NCBI GenBank assembly: GCA_903880015.1
Contig: CAIRNS010000007.1
Coordinates: forward strand, 62,001-126,000
Direction: 5' to 3'
DNA from: an uncultured Elusimicrobia bacterium
GTDB lineage: Bacteria; Elusimicrobiota; Endomicrobiia; Endomicrobiales; CAIRNS01
Length of the DNA: 64,000 bases
The position numbers were made by a program, and so were the translations under genes. Positions 17,378 to 25,987 of the stretch are shown in pieces (position 1 is the stretch's first letter; the number at the start of each line of letters is the position of its first letter). Under the pieces are notes generated by a model. That model had not been told where the DNA came from. It did no database searches and saw nothing but the letters and a program-made list of their open reading frames with translations.

Positions 17378-18412
17378 ATGAATATTCTCGGGATTGAAAC
17401 TTCTTGCGATGAGACGGCGGCGGCGGTTGTTGCTGACGGGAAGAAAATAATTTCTTCCGTTGTTTCTTCACAGATCGATATACATAAATCGTTTTTCGGC
17501 GTTGTGCCCGAACTCGCCAGCCGGGCGCATGTCCGTGCGATAAACGCAGTCATCGCCGAAGCGTTACACAAGGCGGGGATTGCGCTTGAGGAAGTGTCTT
17601 CGAAAATAGACGCCATCGCCTACACGCGCGGGCCGGGGCTTGCCGGGTCGTTGCTGGTCGGTCAAATCACCGCTGAAACGTTGCGGTTTCTGTATCAGCT
17701 TCCCCTGGTGGATGTCAATCATCTGGAGGGGCATCTGTATGCGGCTGTGCTTGAGTATCCCCGTCTCAAACCGCCGTATCTTGCGCTGGTTGTTTCCGGC
17801 GGACATACGGAACTCATTATTGTCAAAGATTTCGGGAAGTATCAGGTGCTCGGCGGTACCCGCGACGACGCCGCCGGCGAGGCCTACGATAAAGTGGCGA
17901 AACTGCTGAACCTTTCTTACCCGGGCGGTCCGGTGATTGACGCGCTGGCGAGCAAAGGCAACCCGTCCGCTGTCGCGTTTCCCCGTCCCTATATGCGGGA
18001 GACCTGGGATTTTTCGTTTTCCGGGCTTAAAACCGCCGTGGCTAATTTCGTGGCGCGCCATGCGCGCGAAAAAGGGGCGTTGTCCCGTGCAGAAGTCCGC
18101 GATATTTGCGCGTCGTTTCAGCAGGCGGTAGTCGATACTTTGGTGGAAAAAACGATTGCCGCTGCACAGAAGTTTTCCCTCAAAAAGATTGTGATCGGCG
18201 GGGGCGTTGCTGCCAACGCCGGCTTGAGAAAACAATTGGCGGCGCAAGCGGTGCGCCGGGGACTGCGTGTATATGCGCCGTCGCTTTCCCTGTGCACGGA
18301 CAATGCTGCGATGATTGCATGCGCCGGATATTATAAATGGCGCGCACACCCTGTTGCGGCGGCCGGTTTGCAAACAATTGAACCCGGCATGAAATTGAAG
18401 AACTGGAAATAA
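17378..18412 (+). CDS. tsaD: tRNA N6-threonylcarbamoyladenosine transferase
   Basis: Full-length (344 residues) TsaD/Kae1: ETSCDETAAAVV at the start, ELASRAHVRAI, the metal-binding VNHLEGHLYA, the nucleotide-binding VVSGGHTELI, DDAAGEAYDKVAKLL and GGVAANAGLR. It transfers the threonylcarbamoyl group to A37 of ANN-reading tRNAs in the cytoplasm with TsaB and TsaE, which are not in this window. ATG 17378 aligns with the normal family start. The dus gene follows 8 bases later. Confidence 0.97.
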   Translation: MNILGIETSCDETAAAVVADGKKIISSVVSSQIDIHKSFFGVVPELASRAHVRAINAVIAEALHKAGIALEEVSSKIDAIAYTRGPGLAGSLLVGQITAETLRFLYQLPLVDVNHLEGHLYAAVLEYPRLKPPYLALVVSGGHTELIIVKDFGKYQVLGGTRDDAAGEAYDKVAKLLNLSYPGGPVIDALASKGNPSAVAFPRPYMRETWDFSFSGLKTAVANFVARHAREKGALSRAEVRDICASFQQAVVDTLVEKTIAAAQKFSLKKIVIGGGVAANAGLRKQLAAQAVRRGLRVYAPSLSLCTDNAAMIACAGYYKWRAHPVAAAGLQTIEPGMKLKNWK

Positions 18413-18419
18413 CCTATTT

Positions 18420-19427
18420 ATGCGCATCGGCACGGTAGAGCTCGCAAATAATCTTATTATGGCCCCCATGGCGGGGATAACCGACCAGCCGTTCCGCCGT
18501 CTTGCGCGGGAAGGCGGCGCGGGACTGGTGTGTACCGAGATGATTTCGGCGACAGCCCTGGTCAGGCGCGACGATAAAACATTGAAAATAATGTCCCTGG
18601 CCGCCGATGAACATCCGGTATCGGTCCAGATATTTGGGTCTGAACCGGCGATTATGGCGGAGGCGGCGCAGATCGCCGCTGACGGCGGCGCGGATATCGT
18701 TGATATCAATTTTGGTTGTCCGGTAAGAAAGATCGTCAAGTCCGGCGCGGGCGTAAAGCTCATAGAAAACGAAGCGCGTATGACGGCCATCATGGAAGCG
18801 GTAGTTGGCCGCGTTACCGTCCCCGTGACCATAAAGATCCGCATCGGCCGCGAGGCGGATGAAAATGTCGCGCCGCATATCGTCAAACGCGCCGCCGCAT
18901 CGGGCATCGCCCAAGTGACGGTGCATGGGCGCTCGGCGGTAAACTTTCATAAAGGACTGCCGGATCTTGAGGCGGTTGCCGCTGCGGTTCGCGCCGCGCC
19001 GATGCAGGTGATAGGCAACGGCGGCATTATCGATGAATTGACCGCAAAGGATTTTCTGGATAAAACAAACTGCGCGGGATTGATGGTTGGACGCGGCGCC
19101 ATCGGCGACCCGGCATTGTTCCGGCGGATATCTCATTATTTGTCCACCGGTGAAATGATGCAGGCGCCGACGCGGGAACAGCGCATTGATTGTCTAAAGA
19201 AACACGCGCGGATGGCGGCGGATCATTACGGCGAAAGACGGGGCGTAATCCTTTTGCGCAAGGTCATGCCGTACTATTTAAAAGGACTGCCGAATGCGTC
19301 GCGCATCCGCAATGAATTTAATCAAATTGAGACGCTGCTTGCGCTCGATGCCGTGCTGGAAAAAATCGGGGAATCGCCGTATTTTATCAACGATGCCGGC
19401 GATCGGGGATACTATGAAAACGAATAA
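18420..19427 (+). CDS. dusB: tRNA-dihydrouridine synthase
   Basis: An FMN-dependent Dus enzyme of 335 residues. It shows LIMAPMAGITDQPFRRLA at the start, SVQIFGSEPAIMAEAA, DINFGCPVRKIVKSGAG with the catalytic Cys, VTVHGRSA and NGGIID. It reduces uridine to dihydrouridine in the D-loop of tRNAs. The length and the early motifs fit DusB better than DusA or DusC, but subtype is not proven. Its end overlaps larB by 14 bases. Confidence 0.93.
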   Translation: MRIGTVELANNLIMAPMAGITDQPFRRLAREGGAGLVCTEMISATALVRRDDKTLKIMSLAADEHPVSVQIFGSEPAIMAEAAQIAADGGADIVDINFGCPVRKIVKSGAGVKLIENEARMTAIMEAVVGRVTVPVTIKIRIGREADENVAPHIVKRAAASGIAQVTVHGRSAVNFHKGLPDLEAVAAAVRAAPMQVIGNGGIIDELTAKDFLDKTNCAGLMVGRGAIGDPALFRRISHYLSTGEMMQAPTREQRIDCLKKHARMAADHYGERRGVILLRKVMPYYLKGLPNASRIRNEFNQIETLLALDAVLEKIGESPYFINDAGDRGYYENE

Positions 19428-20091
19428 GCAGTCGCACGGCAGTCATTTCCATTGCGCTGAACCGGAACGCTTTTCCCGCCAGGGATTTCCGGAAGCGGTA
19501 TACGCGCCGGGAAAAACCGTCACCCAGATTCTTGCCATTTGCCGCGCTCTGCAGAAGGGTTCCGGTCCGGTCATGATTACCCGGGCTGATAAAATAGTGT
19601 TTACCGCGATAAAAAAACAGTTTCGCACGGCGAGATATTATGCCGATGCGCGTATCATAGTTGTGCATCCGGGGAAAACCATGCCGGCACCGCGCGGCAA
19701 TTATCTCTGCGTGGTGACTGCGGGAACGACGGATATTCCGGTGGCCGAAGAAGCCGCGGTTACCGCGGAAATTATGGGGCATACGGTCACGCGCCTCTAC
19801 GATGTGGGCGTGGCGGGAGTTCACCGTCTTTTGAATCATGCCGCTGTTCTCCACGGCGCGTCGTGCGTTGTTGTCTGCGCCGGAATGGAAGGGGCGTTGG
19901 CAAGCGTGGTCGGCGGTCTGGTCGGTTGTCCGGTCGTCGGTGTGCCGACATCTGTCGGATACGGGACAGCGTTTCAGGGCGTTACGGCGCTTCTTTCGAT
20001 GCTCAATTCGTGCGCGCCCAATGTCAGCGTGGTTAATATCGACGATGGTTTTGGGGCGGGGATCATAGCCGCTCTTATCAACGGAAGGTGA
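19414..20091 (+). CDS. larB: Nickel-pincer nucleotide cofactor carboxylase
   Basis: A LarB-type protein of 225 residues. The C-terminal half carries the PurE-like signature GVAGVHRLL, VCAGMEGALASVVGGL, VPTSVGYGTAF and LNSCAPNVSVVNIDDGFGAG. LarB carboxylates and hydrolyses nicotinic acid adenine dinucleotide in the first step of making the nickel-pincer cofactor of lactate racemase and related enzymes. The real start is taken at ATG 19414, inside the end of dusB; the longer open frame from 19294 only shadows dusB. larC follows 4 bases later. Confidence 0.93.
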   Translation: MKTNKQSHGSHFHCAEPERFSRQGFPEAVYAPGKTVTQILAICRALQKGSGPVMITRADKIVFTAIKKQFRTARYYADARIIVVHPGKTMPAPRGNYLCVVTAGTTDIPVAEEAAVTAEIMGHTVTRLYDVGVAGVHRLLNHAAVLHGASCVVVCAGMEGALASVVGGLVGCPVVGVPTSVGYGTAFQGVTALLSMLNSCAPNVSVVNIDDGFGAGIIAALINGR

Positions 20092-20095
20092 CGAT

Positions 20096-21190
20096 ATGAA
20101 AAAAATTGCCTATTTCAATTGCGCATCGGGTATTGCGGGCGACATGATACTGGCTGCCTGCATCGACGCCGGCGTGAAAGCCCGGGAACTGGAATCGCAC
20201 CTGCGCCGTTGTCTGAAAATATCCGATTGGCGCCTTAAAGTAACCGTCAATCCCCATACGCACTATCCCGCACAACAAGTTACTGTAGTTGGGACGCGCA
20301 CCTTTGCCTCGCCGCGGGTGATGCAGTCAGTCATCAGCCGCAGCACCCTGGCACCGGCAATAAAAAAACGCAGTTTGGAAATATTCGATTGTTTGCTTAC
20401 CGCCGAAGCGCGTGTGCACCGCTTGCATCCGGACAAGGTTCATTTTCATGAACTCAACTCCATCGACACGCTCGTTGATATCACCGGCGCCTGCACCTGT
20501 CTGAACCTGCTGGGTATTGATGATGTATACGCTTCGCCCGTCAATATCGGCAACCCGGCGCCGGCAACGCTTGAAATACTGCGGGCAAACGCGGTACCCG
20601 TGTCCGCATCAACCGCGGCCCATGAGCTGGCGACCCCGACCGGTATGGCAATCATTGCGCGGACCGCGCGGCATTTCGGCAATCTTCCCGTCATGAAAAT
20701 AACCGCATCCGGCATGGGCTCAGGGACGCGCATCATTCCCGACAGTGACAATGTTCTAAAACTTCTTATCGGCGAACACGCGGGCTCTGCTCAGCCATTT
20801 TCGGGGGACACGGTGATTCTTCTGGAAACGAACATCGATGATATGGACCCGCGCGTGTATCCCTATGTTCTTGAAAAACTTATGGCCGCGGGCGCCCGCG
20901 ACGCCTGGCTTGCGCAGGTGCTTATGAAAAAAGGCCGCCCCGGAATGATCATATCGGTCCTGTGCGATGCAGATGTCGAACAGGCGCTGTGCGCTATACT
21001 GTTTGGCGAAACAACCACGCTGGGCATCCGCCGCTCGGTGCGCGAGCGGGTTGTGCTCGAGCGCAGTCAGACAAAAAGCAAGAAGATAGGGTTTCTGCCT
21101 GACGGAAAAAAGAAAACTTCAATGGAATTTGAAACGGCACAGATGCGTGCCCGAAAAACAGGCGCGCCGCTGAGAACGCTATTGCGATAG
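20096..21190 (+). CDS. larC: Nickel insertion protein for the nickel-pincer cofactor
   Basis: An intact LarC: AYFNCASGIAGDMILAACIDAG at the start, HFHELNSIDTLVDI, ATPTGMAI, ETNIDDMDPRVYPYVLEKL and KKGRPGMIISVL. It inserts nickel into the cofactor using CTP. Some lactobacilli make LarC by ribosomal frameshifting; here one continuous frame encodes it. larE and larA are not in this window. It ends 39 bases before tRNA-Val. Confidence 0.94.
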   Translation: MKKIAYFNCASGIAGDMILAACIDAGVKARELESHLRRCLKISDWRLKVTVNPHTHYPAQQVTVVGTRTFASPRVMQSVISRSTLAPAIKKRSLEIFDCLLTAEARVHRLHPDKVHFHELNSIDTLVDITGACTCLNLLGIDDVYASPVNIGNPAPATLEILRANAVPVSASTAAHELATPTGMAIIARTARHFGNLPVMKITASGMGSGTRIIPDSDNVLKLLIGEHAGSAQPFSGDTVILLETNIDDMDPRVYPYVLEKLMAAGARDAWLAQVLMKKGRPGMIISVLCDADVEQALCAILFGETTTLGIRRSVRERVVLERSQTKSKKIGFLPDGKKKTSMEFETAQMRARKTGAPLRTLLR

Positions 21191-21229
21191 TCCGTTTTTT
21201 GATGTAAACTATATCCCGCAGGTCATGCC

Positions 21230-21301
21230 GGGCAGTTAGCTCAGCGGAAGAGCACTTCCCTTACAAGGAAGGGGTCACAGGTTCGAGCCCTGTACTGCCC
21301 A
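21230..21301 (+). tRNA. tRNA-Val (anticodon TAC)
   Basis: A 72-base cloverleaf. The acceptor arm GGGCAGT pairs perfectly with ACTGCCC, with discriminator A at 21301. The D arm is GCTCAGCGGAAGAGC, the anticodon stem CTTCC/GGAAG carries the loop CTTACAA with anticodon TAC, and the T arm has GGTTCGAGCC. CCA is not encoded (the next bases are CTGG), consistent with a CCA-adding enzyme elsewhere. No integrase or repeated 3' end is seen nearby. Confidence 0.96.
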
Positions 21302-21328
21302 CTGGTTTATTCCTAAAGGAGCAATCCC

Positions 21329-23263
21329 ATGATGAAGAACAAAATGACGATTACTGCCGTGATTATCGCCGCGCTTTTCGCGACGGTAACAGCAGCGGAA
21401 AAACCGTTTGAGCTGTTTGATTCAGGGACGCAGGACATTGTTGATTACGCCGCGTACGGAGTATTCAGCGGGACCGGGACTACCAACTACAAGTACACCA
21501 TTACGGACAGCGCAAATCTCAAGAAGGCAGTCGGCGAAGGCATATTTCCTAATGTAACCAGCGTACTGCGGGACCCCGCCTACAAAAAACGGTTGGCTGC
21601 CGGAAAACTCAAAGGCAGCCACTGGGATTTTGTCAGATATCTTACCCAGGACGATTGTATAACCAACTTTTATAAATGGTGCACCGCGGCGGAAGATCCG
21701 GGCGTCAAGCAGTATTACGCGGCGCTTGCCCTTGAGCGCGCCGGTAATCTCAAGCAGGCGATTAAAGCGTACTACGCGATTGTGGTCCATTTCCCCGACG
21801 CGGTCGGTTATACCTATTGGAAAACGCCGTGGTATATCGGGCCGGTGGCCATTGAACGGCTAAAGTATCTTACCCGCGAACATCCCGAACTGAAAATAAA
21901 GATAGAGGGAGCCAGCATCAAGGTTATCAACCGCTTCGACGATAATCGTTGGAACGACAGCTATATTGCCGTTCCGGGAAAAATGGTGCGTATTTCCAAA
22001 GCGTCAGAACTTACGGTGCCCCGAATCAATGTAGAAAAACTCAAGGTTATCAAAACGGTCGGCGCCGGCAGCGTTACCTTGCGACAATATGAAAATCACC
22101 ACTGGCAAATGATGGTTGACAATAAACCGTATGTTGTCCGCGGCATGGCGTATTCGCCCAACAAAGTCGGGCTCAGCCCCGACAACGGAACGCTGAATGT
22201 TTCGCGTGACTGGATGTTTGCCGATTTCAACAAAAATGGAATTGCCGACGCTCCGTATGAAGCGTTTATTGATAAGAACCGCAACAATGTGCAGGATCGC
22301 GGCGAAAAACCCGTTGGTGATTTTAAGTTGATGCAAGAGATGGGTGTCAATACTCTCCGGTTGTATCATCACGGTGATTTCAATAAAAAATTGCTTATGG
22401 ACGGGTATAAAAAATATGGGTTTAGGTATCTCATGGGTGACTTCATCGGCATGTACGCTGTGGGTTCGAAAGCTGAGTGGTACGGCGGAACCGACTATAC
22501 CAACCCCGAACATCAGAAAAATATGCTCGAGAGCGTTCGTCAGATGGTTGAAACATATAAGGACGAGCCGTATATCCTGATGTGGGTTTTGGGCAATGAA
22601 AATAATTACGGCGCGCCGGGCAAAGCGGGTGTAACTCCCGGGCAGGGGTGCCGCGCAAAACTGCAGCCGGAGGCATATTACCATTTCGTCAATGAAGCGG
22701 CGAAACTGATTAAATCCCTTGACCCTCAAAAACGCCCGGTGGCGATATGCAACGGCGATGCGCTGTATCTCGACATCTGTGCCGCACAGGCGCCGGAAAT
22801 CGATGTGTTCGGCGCCAATGCGTATCGCGGTGAAACCGGATTCGGATCCCTGTGGCAGGATGTTGCGGATGTCTATGACCGTCCGGTTGTGATAACCGAA
22901 TACGGGTGTTCAGCGTACGCCAAGGGGTGGACGCAGCAACGGGCTGAAGAAGGACAGGCGCAGTATCATCGCGGCAGCTGGCTGGATATGGAAGAAAATT
23001 TCGCCGGTTCAGGCGCGGGGACCGCGCTGGGCGGCATCGTTTTTGAATGGACCGACGAATGGTGGAAAGCCGGACCGCCACCTGAATTTGACCCGGCGGC
23101 TCAAGATATCACCCCGCAAAGCGGTATGCCGTTCCTTGACGGGTGGGGCTACGAAGAATGGCTGGGACTGACCAGCCAGGGTGACGGGAAGCTCAGTCCC
23201 TTTCTGCGCCAGTTGCGCCCGGCGTTTTTCATGTACAAGAAACTGTGGAGTAAATATACATAA
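21329..23263 (+). CDS. Secreted GH-A-clan glycoside hydrolase, paralogue 1, with helical N-terminal domain
   Basis: Signal peptide (residues 1 to about 23), a helical TPR-like domain to about 190, then a TIM-barrel glycosidase starting at the PYVVRGMAYSP strand. EMGVNTLRLYHHGDF is the second strand. WVLGNENNYG places the acid/base Glu at 424 and VITEYGCSAY the nucleophile Glu at 524, the GH-A pattern of GH2, GH5 and GH72-like enzymes. Two EF-hand-like loops (DFNKNGIADA and DKNRNNVQDRGE) are inserted after the first strand and may bind calcium. AAAGGAG precedes the ATG. It overlaps the next paralogue by one base (TAATG). The substrate is unknown; a beta-glucan is plausible from the locus. Confidence 0.85.
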   Translation: MMKNKMTITAVIIAALFATVTAAEKPFELFDSGTQDIVDYAAYGVFSGTGTTNYKYTITDSANLKKAVGEGIFPNVTSVLRDPAYKKRLAAGKLKGSHWDFVRYLTQDDCITNFYKWCTAAEDPGVKQYYAALALERAGNLKQAIKAYYAIVVHFPDAVGYTYWKTPWYIGPVAIERLKYLTREHPELKIKIEGASIKVINRFDDNRWNDSYIAVPGKMVRISKASELTVPRINVEKLKVIKTVGAGSVTLRQYENHHWQMMVDNKPYVVRGMAYSPNKVGLSPDNGTLNVSRDWMFADFNKNGIADAPYEAFIDKNRNNVQDRGEKPVGDFKLMQEMGVNTLRLYHHGDFNKKLLMDGYKKYGFRYLMGDFIGMYAVGSKAEWYGGTDYTNPEHQKNMLESVRQMVETYKDEPYILMWVLGNENNYGAPGKAGVTPGQGCRAKLQPEAYYHFVNEAAKLIKSLDPQKRPVAICNGDALYLDICAAQAPEIDVFGANAYRGETGFGSLWQDVADVYDRPVVITEYGCSAYAKGWTQQRAEEGQAQYHRGSWLDMEENFAGSGAGTALGGIVFEWTDEWWKAGPPPEFDPAAQDITPQSGMPFLDGWGYEEWLGLTSQGDGKLSPFLRQLRPAFFMYKKLWSKYT

Positions 23264-24549
23264 TGGTCGTCAAAGTCCTGAAAATATTGCTGATTCCGTT
23301 GTGCTTTTTTTTGTGTTCCCCCCGGGCATTGGCCACGACGACTATCGAGCGCGGTGATAATGACAGCTGGATGCTCTATGTTGACGGAAAACCATATTTT
23401 GTCAAAGGCATGGAATATTCGCCTGACCGCGCCGGCGCTTATCCGGACCAGCCCAACGAATGGATGCACGAGGACAAAGACGACAACGGGCAAATCGATG
23501 CGGCTTACGATTCATGGCTAGACGAAAACAATGACGATTTTCATGATGCTCATGAAGACCCTGTCGGCGATTTTCAACTGCTCAAAAATATGGGATGCAA
23601 CACCGTCCGTATCTATCATTCCGATAACCTTAATGTTCCTCTCCTGCGCGACCTTTTTGATACCTACAATGTGCGCGTCATCATGGGCAACTTGCTCGGC
23701 GCGTACACCATTGCCAGTGGCGCCGAATGGTGTGAGGGTACCGATTACACCGATGCCAAGCAATGCGAAAAAATGAAAGAAAGCGTCAGGGCGATGGTCG
23801 AAGAGAACAAAGATGAACCCTATCTGCTGATGTATATGCTGGGCAATGAAAACGATGCCGTCGGGTGTGTCGACAACTGCACGCTCAACAACACCAACGC
23901 GGCGCAGAAGCCGGAAGCGTACGCGAAATTTGTCAATGAAGTGTGTGTGATGATAAAGAAAATGGACCCCCATCATCCCGTCGGCGTGTGTCTGGCTACA
24001 TATAAATTGTTGCCGTATCTTGCACGCTACGCCCCTGCCGTTGATATCGTTGGGTTGAACGCCTACTCCGGACCGTTTGGGTTCGGCTCCCTGTGGCACC
24101 GCGTCAAGACGACTTTTGACCGGCCGGTGCTCATCACCGAATACGGAACGGACTGTTATTATCTCCAAAAGAAAGTTATTGACGAAGATTATCAGGCGCA
24201 CTATCATCGAAAAAGCTGGCAGGACATAGAAAACAACAGTGCCTGGGGCGACAAAGACCGCAACGCGATAGGCGGGGTGGTGTATTGCTGGATGGACAAA
24301 TGGTGGCTGATAGGGTCGCCGCATGATCACGACACCTCTCTCGGCGCGCGGGCTGGTGCGAACAGAGGGGGTGTTTTTTGCGACGAATGGCTGGGCATTT
24401 GCGGTCAGGCAAGCGGTACCAATGCGCCGTTCATACGCCAGCCGCGTAAAGCATATTATATGTATCGGGACGAATTATGGAAGAAATCTCTTCCTTTTGA
24501 GCCCAATTATCTCGCCCCGGCGGCTGTGGATGATGATAATGCGCGCTAA
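23263..24549 (+). CDS. Secreted GH-A-clan glycoside hydrolase, paralogue 2
   Basis: A 428-residue single-domain relative of the previous gene: signal peptide (to about residue 24), PYFVKGMEYSPDRAG, two acidic EF-hand-like loops (DKDDNGQIDA and DENNDDFHDAHED), NMGCNTVRIYHSD, the acid/base Glu196 in MLGNENDAV and the nucleophile Glu293 in LITEYGTDCY. It lacks the N-terminal helical domain of paralogue 1 and the C-terminal domain of paralogue 3. Translation is probably coupled to both neighbours through overlapping stop and start codons. Confidence 0.85.
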   Translation: MVVKVLKILLIPLCFFLCSPRALATTTIERGDNDSWMLYVDGKPYFVKGMEYSPDRAGAYPDQPNEWMHEDKDDNGQIDAAYDSWLDENNDDFHDAHEDPVGDFQLLKNMGCNTVRIYHSDNLNVPLLRDLFDTYNVRVIMGNLLGAYTIASGAEWCEGTDYTDAKQCEKMKESVRAMVEENKDEPYLLMYMLGNENDAVGCVDNCTLNNTNAAQKPEAYAKFVNEVCVMIKKMDPHHPVGVCLATYKLLPYLARYAPAVDIVGLNAYSGPFGFGSLWHRVKTTFDRPVLITEYGTDCYYLQKKVIDEDYQAHYHRKSWQDIENNSAWGDKDRNAIGGVVYCWMDKWWLIGSPHDHDTSLGARAGANRGGVFCDEWLGICGQASGTNAPFIRQPRKAYYMYRDELWKKSLPFEPNYLAPAAVDDDNAR

Positions 24550-25987
24550 AATATCCGCTGTATGTCTTGCTCTCTTTTTGTTCGGCGTAGTGCCGGCAGG
24601 GGCGACAGCTACGGTAGTGACCGTCAGCGGCCGCAAGCTCATGGTTGCGGGCGTTGCCTTTACGATAAAAGGGGTTTGCTATTCGCCGACCCCCGCGGGT
24701 TCCAGTACCTCGTATAACTGGTATGCCGACGCTTCTATCTACAAAAACGATTTTGCTCTGCTCAAGGCAATGGGCGTCAATACTATCCGCGTCTATGGCG
24801 CCGCGAACATGACTGCCGAGTTTCTGGATGCCGCCGATCAAAAGGGGATTCATGTCATCATGGGATATTGGGTTGACGCTTCGAAAGTGGGTGTTGCCGC
24901 CAGCGAAACCGCGATGGTCAACGAATTTGCCACAATGATCAATAAGTGGAAGGCGTATCCGGCGGTACTGCTGTGGATGTTCGGTAACGAGGTGGATGCA
25001 AATGTGAGCAGTAAATCTCATTGGTACACCTTGCTCAACACTGCCTGTGTGCGGGCCCATGCCGAAGACGCGAATCATCCCGTGGGCACGGTAAATCAGG
25101 AAATCACTGAAATAGGGGATGCCAGCGTCAAGGCCGATACGACTACCTTGTCGGCGCTCGACATCTGGGGCATCAATTTGTATCGCGGGTCATCGTTCGG
25201 GAACGCGTTTTCGGTTATGAGCGGAACATCAACCGGGAAAGCGTATTTCATCAGCGAGTGGGGGTGCGACGCGTACAACGGGGTAACCGGCGCTGAAGAC
25301 AGGACTTTGCAGAACAAATATATTAAATCTCAGTGGGCTGAGATAGCCGCTAATCTTTCTGCTGACGGTAAATCCTGCTCCGGCGGGACGGTGTTTGAAT
25401 GGTCTGACGAATGGTGGAAAGGCGATTCGACCGCGGGAAATGTGGGAACAATCGGCGGTGGTGGCGTCAACGGGAATTCAGTTCAGGACACCAGCGCTGA
25501 CTGGCAAAATCCTCATGGAGAAGCAGGTGAAGACCCCAACATGAACGAAGAATGGTGGGGGATAGTCGGTATTGCAAAAAATACCAATGATCGAACCCTG
25601 CGCCCGGCGTATTACGCGCTGCAGCAGGCATGGTATGTCCCAACTTCCTCGGTTGATACAGTCGACGGGATTATCAATCCCAATATTATTTTTCAGGGAG
25701 AGATACACAGTTTCCCCAATCCTTTCCGGGCGGGCATTGATGACACTACCATCAAGATAGTCGTCAGCGGGTCGCCGGATATTACGGTTGAAATATTTGA
25801 TCTTTCCGGTAAAAAAGTGTGTAGTATTTCCGACAGCGTCACCATCGGTTATCAGCGCTTATTCCTCTGGCGCGGGAAAGACAGCGACAATGAGACCGTT
25901 ACCGCCGGTTTGTACATCTGTAAGATAACGGCAAAGATTGAAGGCAGGGAAGAAATTAAATTCAGGAAGATAGCGGTGGCAAAATGA
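24539..25987 (+). CDS. Secreted GH-A-clan glycoside hydrolase, paralogue 3, with FlgD/T9SS-like C-terminal domain
   Basis: Signal peptide (AKISAVCLALFLFGVVPAGA), then a TIM barrel: AFTIKGVCYSPTPAG, AMGVNTIRVYGAAN, WMFGNEVDAN with acid/base Glu151, and FISEWGCDAY with nucleophile Glu240. The calcium-like loops of paralogues 1 and 2 are missing. Residues from about 390 form a FlgD-Ig/T9SS-type C-terminal domain (SFPNPFRAG, VEIFDLSGKKVCSI, LFLWRGKDSDNE, AGLYICKITA, ending KIAVAK). The next gene is a PorV-like barrel. The start is ATG 24539 (24530 and 24533 also possible), inside the end of paralogue 2; upstream in-frame codons only overlap that gene. Confidence 0.84.
   Translation: MRAKISAVCLALFLFGVVPAGATATVVTVSGRKLMVAGVAFTIKGVCYSPTPAGSSTSYNWYADASIYKNDFALLKAMGVNTIRVYGAANMTAEFLDAADQKGIHVIMGYWVDASKVGVAASETAMVNEFATMINKWKAYPAVLLWMFGNEVDANVSSKSHWYTLLNTACVRAHAEDANHPVGTVNQEITEIGDASVKADTTTLSALDIWGINLYRGSSFGNAFSVMSGTSTGKAYFISEWGCDAYNGVTGAEDRTLQNKYIKSQWAEIAANLSADGKSCSGGTVFEWSDEWWKGDSTAGNVGTIGGGGVNGNSVQDTSADWQNPHGEAGEDPNMNEEWWGIVGIAKNTNDRTLRPAYYALQQAWYVPTSSVDTVDGIINPNIIFQGEIHSFPNPFRAGIDDTTIKIVVSGSPDITVEIFDLSGKKVCSISDSVTIGYQRLFLWRGKDSDNETVTAGLYICKITAKIEGREEIKFRKIAVAK

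Noticed and set aside
17564-18907. Long antisense open frame (447 codons) opposite tsaD and the dus gene
   Set aside because: The + strand frames encode clear TsaD and Dus proteins with all motifs. The antisense frame has no recognisable domain and arises from the GC-rich codon pattern.
21230-21301. tRNA-Val as an attachment site for an integrated element covering the glycosidase region
   Set aside because: No integrase gene, no repeated tRNA 3' end and no change in gene orientation is visible within the window.
24323-24538. In-frame upstream extension of glycosidase paralogue 3
   Set aside because: It lies wholly within paralogue 2 in another frame, and the signal peptide begins only at 24539.
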